Source: Candidatus Fusicatenibacter intestinigallinarum (GTDB lineage: Bacteria; Bacillota; Clostridia; Lachnospirales; Lachnospiraceae). Taken from it: 64,000 bases of DNA. Each line of letters begins with the position of its first letter. Within the stretch, counting starts at the first letter, position 1. Shown piece by piece: positions 30,788 through 40,491 of the stretch. The notes beneath the pieces were generated by a model, which saw nothing but the letters and a program-made list of their open reading frames with translations, had not been told where the DNA came from and did no database searches. Both the position numbers and the translations under genes were made by a program. The DNA is taken from the NCBI GenBank assembly GCA_019119555.1, contig DWWU01000041.1, positions 1 through 64,000 of the forward strand. The letters are read 5' to 3'.

Positions 30788-31999
30788 ATGAACACAGAAT
30801 TAATTGAATCCCTGGAAATTCTGGAAAAAGAAAAAAATATCAGCAAGGAGACACTGCTGGAAGCGATTGAGCAGTCCCTTCTTCAGGCATGCAAGAACCA
30901 TTTTGGAAAATCTGACAACGTAAAAGTTGTCATCAATCCGGATACAGGGGATTTCCGTGTGACCGCAGACAAGGAGGTTGTGGAGAACGTGGAGGATCCG
31001 GTGCTTCAGATTTCGCTTGCCGATGCGAAGGAGATGGACTCCCGCTATGAGATCGGCGATATCGTTCCGGTGGAGATCAAATCCAAAGAATTCGGACGAA
31101 TCGCCACGCAGAATGCGAAAAACGTAATTCTTCAGAAAATCCGTGAAGAGGAGAGAAAAGCGCTCTACGATCAGTATCTTGAAAAAGAACACGATGTGAT
31201 GACAGGTATTGTACAGCGGTACACAGGGAAAAATGTCAGCATCAACCTGGGAAAGGTGGATGCGACTCTGACGGAAAACGAGCAGGTGAAAGGCGAGGTT
31301 TTCCGCCCCACCGAGCGTATCAAGCTGTATGTTCTGGAAGTAAAGAATACTCCGAAAGGACCGAAGGTTCTGGTTTCCCGTACGCATCCGGAGCTTGTAA
31401 AACGGCTGTTTGAGGAAGTTGTCACAGAGGTGCGGGAAGGCATCGTGGAGATCAAGAGCATTGCCCGCGAGGCAGGCTCCAGAACCAAGATGGCTGTCTG
31501 GTCCAATGATCCGGACGTCGACGCAGTGGGCGCCTGTGTGGGAATCAACGGCAGCCGTGTCAATGAGGTGGTCAACGAACTGCGGGGTGAGAAGATTGAC
31601 ATTATCACCTGGGATGAGAACCCGGCGCTTCTGATTGAGAATGCGCTGAGTCCGGCGAAGGTTATCTCCGTAATGGCGGATCCGGACGAGAAGACCGCGA
31701 AAGTGATCGTTCCGGATTACCAGCTTTCTCTGGCGATCGGAAAGGAAGGGCAGAACGCAAGGCTTGCAGCCCGTCTGACAGGATTCAAGATCGACATCAA
31801 GAGCGAGACGCAGGCGAAAGAGGAAGGCGATTTCGATTACTTTGAGGAAGAGGAATATCCGGAGGATGAGTATGAGGATCCCATGGATGAGTCTTTCGAG
31901 TACAGTGATGATCCGGAGGAGTTCGACGGGTATGAGGAAGAGGACACCGCAGAGGATACTGTGACCGGAACGGAAACAGAGATCCCGGCGGAAGAATGA
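30788..31999 (+). CDS. nusA: Transcription termination/antitermination factor NusA
   Basis: S1 and KH domains; [29 protein letters not shown]; acidic C-terminal tail. Confidence 0.96.
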   Translation: MNTELIESLEILEKEKNISKETLLEAIEQSLLQACKNHFGKSDNVKVVINPDTGDFRVTADKEVVENVEDPVLQISLADAKEMDSRYEIGDIVPVEIKSKEFGRIATQNAKNVILQKIREEERKALYDQYLEKEHDVMTGIVQRYTGKNVSINLGKVDATLTENEQVKGEVFRPTERIKLYVLEVKNTPKGPKVLVSRTHPELVKRLFEEVVTEVREGIVEIKSIAREAGSRTKMAVWSNDPDVDAVGACVGINGSRVNEVVNELRGEKIDIITWDENPALLIENALSPAKVISVMADPDEKTAKVIVPDYQLSLAIGKEGQNARLAARLTGFKIDIKSETQAKEEGDFDYFEEEEYPEDEYEDPMDESFEYSDDPEEFDGYEEEDTAEDTVTGTETEIPAEE

Positions 32000-32020
32000 C
32001 AGTAAAGGCAGGGAGAGCGT

Positions 32021-32293
32021 TTGGGAGCTGTGCGTAAAGTGCCACTGCGCAAATGCATTGGCTGTAATGAGATGAAAAACAAAAAAGAGATGATCCGTGT
32101 TGTGAGAACCACAGACAATGAGATTATTCTCGACACGACAGGAAAAAAGAATGGCCGCGGAGCATATGTGTGCTGTTCGGAATGTCTGGCGAAGGCAGTA
32201 AAAAATAAAGGGCTTTCCCGTTCCCTGAACGCGGAGATCCCGGATGAGGTATATGAAAAACTGAGGGAGGCGTTTGCGGAACTTGAACGTTAA
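32021..32293 (+). CDS. rnpM: YlxR family RNA-binding protein (RnpM)
   Basis: VPLRKCIGCNEMKNKKEMIRVV, GRGAYVC; TTG start; nusA-infB position. Confidence 0.92.
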   Translation: MGAVRKVPLRKCIGCNEMKNKKEMIRVVRTTDNEIILDTTGKKNGRGAYVCCSECLAKAVKNKGLSRSLNAEIPDEVYEKLREAFAELER

Positions 32294-32585
32294 AAAAGCC
32301 TGCGGCATGCTTGGACTTGCGATGCGGGCAGGAAAAGTGGCAAGCGGTGAATTTGCAACGGAAAAAGCAGTGAAGGAGTACAAAGCGTATCTTGTGATCG
32401 TCGCTTCTGACGCATCGGAGAATACGCAGAAAAAATTCCGGAATATGTGTCAGTATTATAAAGTCCCATATCTTGTGTTTGAAACAAAGGAGGAACTGGG
32501 CAGTATCATCGGAAAGGAATACCGGGCCAGCCTTGCGGTGTGCGATAAAAATTTTGCAGAAGTGATTCGGGAGCATCTCTCATAA
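32274..32585 (+). CDS. L7Ae/L30e/S12e/Gadd45 family protein (YlxQ-like), TTG start overlapping ylxR
   Basis: GLAMRAGKVASGEFATEKAVKEYKAYLVIVASDASENTQKKF. Confidence 0.88.
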   Translation: MRNLNVKKACGMLGLAMRAGKVASGEFATEKAVKEYKAYLVIVASDASENTQKKFRNMCQYYKVPYLVFETKEELGSIIGKEYRASLAVCDKNFAEVIREHLS

Positions 32586-32636
32586 GCCTTTTTCCGGATT
32601 TACGGGAGATTCCAGAAAAGAAAGGTCGGTGTATCT

Positions 32637-35468
32637 ATGCCAGGAAAAAGAGTTTACGAACTTGCAGGCGAACTGAACCTTACCAATAAAGAGGTCCTGG
32701 ATTTTTTGCGGTCGAAGAAAATCGACGTGAAAAGTCATATGAGCAGTCTGAAAGAAAACGAGGAAGTTATGGTGCGTCAGGCACTTGGTTCAAAAGAGGA
32801 GAGAAAGCCAGTGGAGAAGAAAGAGACAGAAACCAGAGAAGTACAGAAGAAAACAGGAGAAGAGACGAGGGCGGAGCGTCCGAAAAAGAAGAATATCATC
32901 TCTGTCGTTCGTCCGCAGAACGCGGCGAGCAAGGAAGGCAGAGATTTTGCGAAGAGTCAGAGCCAGAGGGCGAAAGGCAGTCGTCCGGCACGTCCGAAAA
33001 GTGACCGCCCGGCGCGTTCCCAGGATCGTCCGTCCGGCGGAGCACAGTCTTCCCAGGGAGGCCGTCCGACAGGACAGCAGGGGGCGCAGAGTCGTCCGCA
33101 GCAGGAGCGCACGGCGTCGGTGTCCGGGCAGAACCGCTCTTCTGCTGATCGTCCGGCGGTGAGCGCACAGTCCGCACAGGGCCGTCCGGCAGGAGGCGCA
33201 GGCCGTTCCCAGAACAGAGACGGCCGTCCCTCCGGCGGAAATCGTCCGCAGGGTGACCGCCCGGTACGTTCCGGCAGAGATGGCCGTCCGGCAGGCGGAA
33301 ACCGTCCGCAGGGAGATCGTCCGGCACGTCCGTCCGGCGACAGAAACACAGACAAAGGTTCCTTCGGACGCGGAAACGGCCGTCCGGCACGTCCGGATCG
33401 CGGAGCAAGACCATTTGCGAAGGATGAGGACGGTGCAGGCAGCCGTCGTCCGGGCGCGGATGGAAGAAGAGGCGCAAAGGGATCAGAACACAGATCCTCC
33501 GCCGCTGACAGCATGGATCTGGGAATCAAAAAACCGGGCCGTGACACAAGCCGGAAAGAGAAAGACAAGACAAAAGACGATCGCAGAGACAATAAGTTCA
33601 ACGACGACCGCCGCAGCGGAAACCGTCCGAACCAGGGCGGCCGCCAGCAGTCGAGAATTCCGAAGGCGCTTCAGAAACCGGCGAACAAGCCGAAACAGGA
33701 AGCTCCGAAGGAAACGGTAAAGGAGATCAAGCTTCCGGAGAAGATGACCATCCGCGAGCTGGCTGAAAAAATGAAAATGCAGCCGGCGGTGATCGTCAAG
33801 AAACTGTTCATGGAAGGGACTCTTGTCACGGTAAACCATGAAATTGATTTTGAGAAAGCGCAGGAGATCGCGCTGGATTACGATATTATTGCAGAGCCGG
33901 AAGAGAAGGTGGATGTCATCGAAGAGCTGTTGCGCGAGGAGGAAGAGGATGAATCGAAACTCGTTCCGCGCCCGCCGGTTGTCTGCGTTATGGGTCATGT
34001 TGACCATGGAAAAACTTCCCTTCTGGACTGCATTCGTCATACCAATGTGACGGACCGGGAGGCAGGCGGCATCACCCAGCATATCGGTGCCTACACCGTG
34101 TCGGTCAACGGACAGAAGATTACGTTCCTGGATACGCCGGGACATGAAGCGTTTACCGCAATGCGTATGCGCGGCGCCAACGCCACGGATATCGCAATTC
34201 TGGTTGTCGCAGCGGACGACGGCGTAATGCCCCAGACCGTGGAGGCGATCAATCACGCGAAAGCGGCGGGTGTGGAAATCATCGTGGCGATCAATAAGAT
34301 CGACAAGCCGGGCGCCAATGTGGAACGTGTGAAACAGGAGCTTTCCGAGTATGAGCTGATCCCCGAGGACTGGGGCGGAAGCACAGTCTTCGTGCCGGTT
34401 TCCGCGAAGACCCATGAGGGAATCAGCGACCTTCTGGAGATGATTCTTCTGACTGCGGAAGTGCTTGAACTGAAGGCAAATCCGAAACGTCGTGCAAGAG
34501 GTCTCGTCATTGAGGCCGAGCTGGACAAAGGCAAGGGACCGGTTGCGACCATTCTTGTGCAGAAAGGTACCCTGCATGTGGGCGATCCGATTGCAGCCGG
34601 CGCCTGCCACGGAAAAGTCCGTGCGATGATGGATGACAAGGGACGCCGTGTCAAAGAGGCAGGCCCGTCCACGCCGGTAGAGATTCTCGGACTTTCCGAC
34701 GTGCCGAACGCAGGAGAGATTCTTGTGGCGACCGAGTCTGACAAAGAGGCGAAAAACTTTGCGGCAACCTTTGTATCCGAGGGCAAAAAGAGTCTGCTGG
34801 ATGAGACCAGAACGAAGATGTCTCTGGATGATCTGTTCAACCAGATTCAGGAAGGCAATCTGAAGGAACTCTGCATTATCGTCAAGGCGGATGTTCAGGG
34901 TTCTGTGGAGGCCGTAAAACAGAGTCTTGTGAAGCTGTCCAACGATGAGGTGGTTGTTCGTGTGATTCACGGCGGCGTAGGCGCAATCAATGAGTCTGAC
35001 GTTACACTGGCTTCCGCATCCAACGCAATCATCATCGGATTCAACGTGCGTCCGGACGCGACAGCGAAATCGACGGCAGAGCAGGAAGGCGTCGATATCC
35101 GTCTGTACCGTGTCATCTATCAGGCGATCGAGGACGTTGAGGCGGCAATGAAGGGTATGCTGGAGCCGATTTACGAAGAAAAAGTGATCGGACACGGAGA
35201 GGTGCGTCAGCTGTTCAAAGCCTCCGGCGTCGGAACCATTGCCGGAAGCTATGTTCTGGACGGCGTATTCCAGAGAGGATGTAAAGTACGCATCAGCCGC
35301 GAGGGCAAACAGATTTACGAGGGCGCGCTTGCATCTCTGAAGCGTTTCAAGGACGACGTCAAGGAAGTAAAGGCTGGCTACGAGTGCGGCCTTGTATTTG
35401 AAGGATTCAACGATCTTCAGGAACTTGACCAGGTAGAAGCATATATCATGGTGGAAGTGCCGAGATAA
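32637..35468 (+). CDS. infB: Translation initiation factor IF-2
   Basis: [43 protein letters not shown]; long Arg/Pro/Gly-rich N-terminal linker. Confidence 0.96.
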   Translation: MPGKRVYELAGELNLTNKEVLDFLRSKKIDVKSHMSSLKENEEVMVRQALGSKEERKPVEKKETETREVQKKTGEETRAERPKKKNIISVVRPQNAASKEGRDFAKSQSQRAKGSRPARPKSDRPARSQDRPSGGAQSSQGGRPTGQQGAQSRPQQERTASVSGQNRSSADRPAVSAQSAQGRPAGGAGRSQNRDGRPSGGNRPQGDRPVRSGRDGRPAGGNRPQGDRPARPSGDRNTDKGSFGRGNGRPARPDRGARPFAKDEDGAGSRRPGADGRRGAKGSEHRSSAADSMDLGIKKPGRDTSRKEKDKTKDDRRDNKFNDDRRSGNRPNQGGRQQSRIPKALQKPANKPKQEAPKETVKEIKLPEKMTIRELAEKMKMQPAVIVKKLFMEGTLVTVNHEIDFEKAQEIALDYDIIAEPEEKVDVIEELLREEEEDESKLVPRPPVVCVMGHVDHGKTSLLDCIRHTNVTDREAGGITQHIGAYTVSVNGQKITFLDTPGHEAFTAMRMRGANATDIAILVVAADDGVMPQTVEAINHAKAAGVEIIVAINKIDKPGANVERVKQELSEYELIPEDWGGSTVFVPVSAKTHEGISDLLEMILLTAEVLELKANPKRRARGLVIEAELDKGKGPVATILVQKGTLHVGDPIAAGACHGKVRAMMDDKGRRVKEAGPSTPVEILGLSDVPNAGEILVATESDKEAKNFAATFVSEGKKSLLDETRTKMSLDDLFNQIQEGNLKELCIIVKADVQGSVEAVKQSLVKLSNDEVVVRVIHGGVGAINESDVTLASASNAIIIGFNVRPDATAKSTAEQEGVDIRLYRVIYQAIEDVEAAMKGMLEPIYEEKVIGHGEVRQLFKASGVGTIAGSYVLDGVFQRGCKVRISREGKQIYEGALASLKRFKDDVKEVKAGYECGLVFEGFNDLQELDQVEAYIMVEVPR
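33216..33338 (+). repeat. Tandem repeat of about 60 nt within the infB linker ([18 protein letters not shown] unit)
   Basis: Two adjacent, very similar copies starting at 33216 and 33276. Confidence 0.75.
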
Positions 35469-35491
35469 AATACGCCGGCAGGCGGAACATT

Positions 35492-35546
35492 CGGAAGTAA
35501 ACTTCCAGATCTGCCTTGATGACGCAGCAGGTGCGTCAGAAGGAGG
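35492..35546 (+). repeat. Family-3 double-hairpin element ending in an SD, upstream of rbfA
   Basis: CGGAAGTAAACTTCCAGATCTGCCTTGATGACGCAGCAGGTGCGTCAGAAGGAGG; cf. 47815. Confidence 0.8.
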
Positions 35547-35557
35547 AATAAAAATAA

Positions 35558-35941
35558 ATGAGAAAAAACAGCATAAAAAATACCCGTATCAACGGGGAGA
35601 TTCAAAGGGAACTGAGTAATATCATCCGTACAGAACTGAAAGATCCGCGGATCGGGATGATGACTTCTGTGACGGGCGTAGAGACGGCTCCTGATCTCAA
35701 AACCTGCAAGGTATATATCAGTGTTCTTGGAAATCAGGAAGAACTGAAAGCGACGATTCAGGGGCTGCGCAGCGCAGAAGGCTTTGTCCGCAGAATGCTT
35801 GCAAAAAATCTGAACCTGAGAAATACGCCGGAGCTTACCTTTGTACTGGATGAATCCATCGCCTATGGCGTTGCCATGTCGAAGCTGATCGACGAGGTGA
35901 CCCATACGCAAGAGGGGGAAAAGGAAGATGAAGAAGCTTGA
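35558..35941 (+). CDS. rbfA: Ribosome-binding factor A
   Basis: NTRINGEIQRELSNIIRTELKDPRIGMMTSVTGV. Confidence 0.95.
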   Translation: MRKNSIKNTRINGEIQRELSNIIRTELKDPRIGMMTSVTGVETAPDLKTCKVYISVLGNQEELKATIQGLRSAEGFVRRMLAKNLNLRNTPELTFVLDESIAYGVAMSKLIDEVTHTQEGEKEDEEA

Positions 35942-36893
35942 TGAGATCCTGGAAGGTGTTCGTACTGTTGCTGTTGCCGGTCATGTGAATCCGGACGGCG
36001 ACTGTGTCGGTTCCGCGATGGGCGTCTATCTGTATCTGAGGGATAATTTTCCCCGGATACAGACAGATGTATATCTGGAGGGAAAGAAAAAAGATTTCGC
36101 TTTTCTTCCGGAGCTCTCCATTGCCAGAGAGGAAGCGGAAAGCGGAAAGAGTTACGATCTGCTGATCCTTGTGGACGTTTCCAGCGCCGATCGGGTTGCC
36201 GTTGCGGGAGAGTACGTTGAAACGGCAAAAAAAACCGTGTGCATCGATCATCATGTGACAAATGCAGGATTCTGTAGGGAAAATCATGTGGTCCCGGATG
36301 CGAGTTCCACCTGTGAGGTGCTGTACGATCTGATGGATGAAGATAAAATTTCCAGAGATTGTGCCATGGCGCTTTATACAGGGATTGTAACGGACACGGG
36401 AGTCTTTCAGTACAGCTGTACGACGCCTCACACGATGCGGACCGCCGCTTCGCTTCTGGAGAAGGACATTCCGTTTTCGGATATTGTGGAGCAGGCGTTT
36501 TACCGGAAAACGTACGCGCAGAATCAGCTGATGGGAAGAACACTGATGGAGAGCATCATGCTGCTGAACGGCAGATGCATTGTCGGAATTGTCCGCCAGA
36601 AGGAAATGAAGTTTTACGGTCTGACGCCGGCGGATATGGACGGAATCGTCAATCAGCTGAGAAATACAGAGGGCGTTGAGGTCGCGGTTTTCCTGTATGA
36701 GCTGGCGCCGCAGACCTTTAAGGTCAGTATGCGTTCCGCCAGAAAGGTGGATGTCAGTAAGATTGCAAACCTGTTCGGAGGCGGAGGCCATATCCGTGCG
36801 GCAGGGTGTACGATGAACGGAAGCCCGTTTGACGTGGTCAATAATCTGACGCTGTACATCGAACGGCAGCTTCTGGAAAGTGACGGAGAGTAA
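35928..36893 (+). CDS. nrnA: DHH/DHHA1 phosphoesterase (NrnA-type oligoribonuclease/PAP phosphatase)
   Basis: GHVNPDGDCVGSAMG, CIDHHVTN, FGGGGHIRAAGCTM. Confidence 0.9.
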   Translation: MKKLDEILEGVRTVAVAGHVNPDGDCVGSAMGVYLYLRDNFPRIQTDVYLEGKKKDFAFLPELSIAREEAESGKSYDLLILVDVSSADRVAVAGEYVETAKKTVCIDHHVTNAGFCRENHVVPDASSTCEVLYDLMDEDKISRDCAMALYTGIVTDTGVFQYSCTTPHTMRTAASLLEKDIPFSDIVEQAFYRKTYAQNQLMGRTLMESIMLLNGRCIVGIVRQKEMKFYGLTPADMDGIVNQLRNTEGVEVAVFLYELAPQTFKVSMRSARKVDVSKIANLFGGGGHIRAAGCTMNGSPFDVVNNLTLYIERQLLESDGE

Positions 36894-36894
36894 T

Positions 36895-37800
36895 ATGATA
36901 CATGGCGTACTGAATGTTTACAAGGAAGCCGGCTTTACGTCCCACGATGTGGTGGCAAAGCTGAGAGGGATTCTGAAACAGAAAAAAATCGGTCACACAG
37001 GGACTCTGGATCCGGATGCGGTGGGTGTTCTTCCGGTCTGCCTTGGAAAAGGCACGCGTCTGTGCGATATGCTGACGGATGAGACAAAGACATACGAGAC
37101 CGTGCTTCTTCTTGGGAAAAGCACAGATACGCAGGATATCAGCGGAACCGTTATCGCAGAGGCGCAGCCCGAGACGGAAGAAGAGAAAATCCGGGCCTGC
37201 ATTGCAGGCTTTGAGGGAGAATATATGCAGATTCCGCCGATGTATTCTGCGCTGAAAGTGAACGGAAAAAAGCTTTATGAACTCGCAAGAGAGGGCATCC
37301 AGGTGGAGAGAAAGCCACGCCGGGTGCAGTTTCACAGGATCAGAATCCTGGAGCTGGCGCCGCCGAGAGTGAAGATGGAAGTGACCTGTTCCAAGGGTAC
37401 ATATATCCGCACGCTGTGCCATGATATCGGGGAGACACTGGGATGTCACGGATGTATGGAGCATCTAACCCGCACCCGTGTGGGACGTTTCCGGATTTCT
37501 GACAGCAGAAAGCTGTCGGAAATCGAGGAGATTGTCAGGGAGGGCAGACTGGAAGAGATCCTTACGCCGGTAGATCAGATGTTTTCCGGTTATCCCTGCA
37601 TAAGTGTGCGGCCGGAAGCGGACAGTCTTGTGTTTAACGGGAATCCTCTGAAAGAGACCTCCTTTGCCGGAGACAGCCGTCCGGATCGTTCCGACGCTGT
37701 CCGGCTGTACAGCAGCGAAGGCCTGTTTGTGGGCATTTATCAATTTGACGGGAAGAGGGAAATTTGGAAACCTGAGAAAATGTTTCTGGAGCGGCCATGA
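36895..37800 (+). CDS. truB: tRNA pseudouridine(55) synthase
   Basis: GVLNVYKEAGFTSHDVVAKLRGILKQKKIGHTGTLDPDAVGVL. Confidence 0.95.
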   Translation: MIHGVLNVYKEAGFTSHDVVAKLRGILKQKKIGHTGTLDPDAVGVLPVCLGKGTRLCDMLTDETKTYETVLLLGKSTDTQDISGTVIAEAQPETEEEKIRACIAGFEGEYMQIPPMYSALKVNGKKLYELAREGIQVERKPRRVQFHRIRILELAPPRVKMEVTCSKGTYIRTLCHDIGETLGCHGCMEHLTRTRVGRFRISDSRKLSEIEEIVREGRLEEILTPVDQMFSGYPCISVRPEADSLVFNGNPLKETSFAGDSRPDRSDAVRLYSSEGLFVGIYQFDGKREIWKPEKMFLERP

Positions 37801-38732
37801 GATATATTAAAAATACATTATCATTTGAGACAGAGCGCGGCAGCGTTGTCACGCTGGGAAAATTTGACGGACTGCACCGGGGGCACATGCTTCTGGTGAA
37901 TCGTGTGCTGGAGACCGGCAGACAGGAGGGACTGGAGACGGTTGTCTTTACCTTTGCCGTCCCGCCGTCCATGCGGGTGACTCACGAACCGGCCCATCAG
38001 CTTCTGACAAACGAGGAGAGGCATCTGCGCCTGGAGGACTGCGGTGTTGACATTCTGATTGAATGCCCGTTCACCGATGAGGTGATGCATATGGAGCCGG
38101 AGGCGTTTATACGCGAAATCCTTGTGGAGAAGTTGCATGCGGCCTGCGTGATTGTCGGAACGGATTTCCATTTCGGATACCAGAGAAGAGGCGACGCACG
38201 GATGCTGGAGGCTCTGGGGCCTTCCTGTGGTTTCCGCACAGAGATTATTGAGAAAGCCAGGGAAGACGGACGTGAAATCAGCAGTACCTGGATCAAGGAG
38301 GAACTGCGGAAGGGACAGATGGAAAAAGTGGAATCTCTGCTGGGATATCCGTATACAGTCAGAGAGAAGATTGTGCACGGGCGGGCGCTTGGCCGCACCA
38401 TCGGAGTTCCCACGATCAACCAGGTGCCTGTGAAGGAAAAGCTTCTTCCTCCCTACGGTGTATATGTGTCCCGCGTGGAGGTTCTCGGACAGGCGTTTTA
38501 CGGGATGACAAACATCGGAGTGAAACCGACGGTCCGTGAGAACTTTACGGGTGTGGAGACGTATCTCTTTGACTGTGATCTGGATCTTTACGGGCAGACG
38601 GCGGAGGTGGCTCTGCTGCACTATCAGCGGAAAGAGCAGAAATTCCCTTCGGTGGAGGCGCTTCAGGCCCATCTGAAAAAAGATGAGAAGGAGGCCAGGT
38701 CTTTTCTGAAAGAAAAAGGGTATCTCCGGTAA
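37797..38732 (+). CDS. ribF: Bifunctional riboflavin kinase/FAD synthetase
   Basis: VTLGKFDGLHRGH, GRTIGVPTINQVP, YGVYVSRV. Confidence 0.94.
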   Translation: MRYIKNTLSFETERGSVVTLGKFDGLHRGHMLLVNRVLETGRQEGLETVVFTFAVPPSMRVTHEPAHQLLTNEERHLRLEDCGVDILIECPFTDEVMHMEPEAFIREILVEKLHAACVIVGTDFHFGYQRRGDARMLEALGPSCGFRTEIIEKAREDGREISSTWIKEELRKGQMEKVESLLGYPYTVREKIVHGRALGRTIGVPTINQVPVKEKLLPPYGVYVSRVEVLGQAFYGMTNIGVKPTVRENFTGVETYLFDCDLDLYGQTAEVALLHYQRKEQKFPSVEALQAHLKKDEKEARSFLKEKGYLR

Positions 38733-38776
38733 CCGCTGCTCTGCGGCGGCAGAGAGGCCGGAGACCGGAAGTTTCT

Positions 38777-38815
38777 ATGGACGTTCTTTTGGGGAGCGTC
38801 CTTTTTTTATTTAGA
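38777..38815 (+). terminator. Intrinsic terminator after ribF
   Basis: GGACGTTC...GAGCGTCC then TTTTTTTATTT. Confidence 0.75.
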
Positions 38816-38824
38816 GTTTTGCCA

Positions 38825-38858
38825 GGTCTGTGCATGCACTGCACAGACCGTGTGAAAG
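38825..38858 (+). repeat. Family-2 hairpin
   Basis: GGTCTGTGCA-TGCAC-TGCACAGACC-GTGTGAAAG; near-identical at 61454. Confidence 0.85.
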
Positions 38859-38895
38859 CATCGTGTCTGCGGGTATCTGGATTTGAAAAAGCCCC

Positions 38896-38923
38896 TTGAC
38901 AGGAAAATATCTCCTGATATAAT
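38896..38923 (+). promoter_or_regulatory. Promoter TTGACA-N16-TATAAT upstream of the SH3/NlpC gene
   Basis: Consensus hexamers. Confidence 0.8.
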
Positions 38924-38999
38924 ATCTTTGTAATATAAATGTAATAAAATTAATGAAATAGTAAAAAATGTAAAAAAGTGTCAAAGATTATCGAAGATC

Positions 39000-39734
39000 A
39001 TGGAGGTAATGATAGTGATAAGAAAATGTTTTCTGGCCGTATGCGCAGCAGTGTTCCTCATTATTTCGGCGGTGCGGGCACAGGCGGCGCAGGCGCAGAT
39101 TCAGACCTTTGAGGGAGCAAAGAATTACGCGGTTGCGGCGGTCAGCGAAGGCTCTTACGTCAATATCCGCGAGGATGCAGGAACGGAATTCCCCATTGTA
39201 GGGAAACTTGAAAATCACGGACTGTGTTATATCCGTGAGCAGAGCGGAGACTGGTATCGGGTGGTTTCCGGAGAAGTGGAAGGATATATCCGCCAGGATC
39301 TGCTGAAAACCGGTGAGGAAGCATGGATGGAAGTGCATGCGGCCGGAGAGGACGCCATGCCGGTGGCTTCTGTCCTTGATGCGAGGGAGGAGCTGGTAGC
39401 GTTTGCCTGCCAGTTTGTGGGAAATCCGTACGTATGGGGAGGAACCAGCCTGACAGACGGTGCGGACTGTTCCGGATTCACCCAGCAGGTGTTTGCAAAT
39501 TATGGAATCAGCCTTCCCCATTCTTCCCGGGCCCAGGCGGACTGCGGAACACAGATATCTGTCGGCGACGCACAGCCGGGGGATCTGATTTTCTATGCGG
39601 AGGACGGAAGAATTTACCATGTGGTCATCTACATTGGAAACGGACAGGCAGTACACGCCAGCAGCGTGAAAACAGGAATCAAGATTTCTGACGTTCAGTA
39701 TGAAAAGGCTTCCTGCGCCGTAAGTCTGCTGTAG
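39000..39734 (+). CDS. Secreted SH3-domain NlpC/P60 peptidoglycan hydrolase
   Basis: Signal peptide; VNIREDAGTEFPIVGKL SH3b; CQFVGNPYVWGGTSLTDGADCSGFTQQVFANYGISLPHSS...HVVIYIGNG. Confidence 0.93.
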   Translation: MEVMIVIRKCFLAVCAAVFLIISAVRAQAAQAQIQTFEGAKNYAVAAVSEGSYVNIREDAGTEFPIVGKLENHGLCYIREQSGDWYRVVSGEVEGYIRQDLLKTGEEAWMEVHAAGEDAMPVASVLDAREELVAFACQFVGNPYVWGGTSLTDGADCSGFTQQVFANYGISLPHSSRAQADCGTQISVGDAQPGDLIFYAEDGRIYHVVIYIGNGQAVHASSVKTGIKISDVQYEKASCAVSLL

Positions 39735-39773
39735 CCGTCCGGGGATGGCCCGGTAAAAAAATCAAAAACCGTA

Positions 39774-39802
39774 TTTACATTTAAAATTGAATATGATATA
39801 CT
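39774..39802 (+). promoter_or_regulatory. Promoter TTTACA-N17-TATACT upstream of rpsO
   Basis: Hexamers and 17-nt spacing. Confidence 0.65.
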
Positions 39803-39809
39803 TACAAAG

Positions 39810-39890
39810 TATTTGGGATGAGACATCTCGGCCCTGATTCAGAAGACGGACACTCCGACCGCTTCCTAATCAGCGGCGTAAATAAAATAA
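39810..39890 (+). promoter_or_regulatory. Structured rpsO leader, candidate S15 autoregulatory RNA
   Basis: GGGATGAG-acat-CTCGGCCC hairpin, then CTGATT...AATCAG enclosing CGG-acact-CCG, between promoter and rpsO SD. Confidence 0.55.
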
Positions 39891-39905
39891 CAGGAGGAAA
39901 GAAAC

Positions 39906-40172
39906 ATGATTTCGAAAGAAAAGAAACAGGCAATTATGGCTGAGTATGCAAGAACTGAAGGCGACACCGGTTCACCGGAGGTGCAGGTTGCGATTCTGAC
40001 AGCGAGAATCGAGGAACTCACAGAGCATCTGAAGGTACACCACAAAGACCACCACAGCAGAAGAGGTCTTCTGAAAATGGTTGGACAGAGACGTGGACTG
40101 TTGGATTACCTGAAGAAAACTGATATTGAGAGATACCGTGCATTAATCGAAAAACTGGGAATCAGAAAATAA
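39906..40172 (+). CDS. rpsO: 30S ribosomal protein S15
   Basis: [50 protein letters not shown]. Confidence 0.97.
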   Translation: MISKEKKQAIMAEYARTEGDTGSPEVQVAILTARIEELTEHLKVHHKDHHSRRGLLKMVGQRRGLLDYLKKTDIERYRALIEKLGIRK

Positions 40173-40184
40173 TCAGCTTGTCAG

Positions 40185-40218
40185 CGGGCGGGAACCTTTT
40201 CCGCCCGTTTCTTTTAAG
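40185..40218 (+). terminator. Terminator after rpsO
   Basis: GCGGGCGGgaaccttttCCGCCCGTTTCTTTT. Confidence 0.8.
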
Positions 40219-40282
40219 AGAAATCCTCCGGGCGAAGTGTCCGGGACCACTGAAAAGCACATCGGCGGAAGAGTGGGTGCGT

Positions 40283-40313
40283 TGTAACAGTTCAGCCGGC
40301 TGAACTGTCACGG
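40283..40313. repeat. Family-1 intergenic palindrome
   Basis: TGTAACAGTTCAGCCGGCTGAACTGTCACGG. Confidence 0.85.
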
Positions 40314-40491
40314 TGCGTTTTTCAGTAGTTTCGGAAATGCTTGCAGACCGGAAAAGGTACAGGTCAGATACCCCGCAGGAAGCGGACGGTTCATTTGACC
40401 TTCGCGGCGTCCGTCAGAGGAGCGCGCAGATGCGCCCGCCTGGCTGACTGTCCGCAGGAATAAATAATAGAATAGAAGGAGAACAGTTTTT

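Noticed and set aside
33000-33480. CRISPR-like repetition in infB
   Set aside because: The repeats are in-frame coding units without regular unique spacers; no cas genes nearby.
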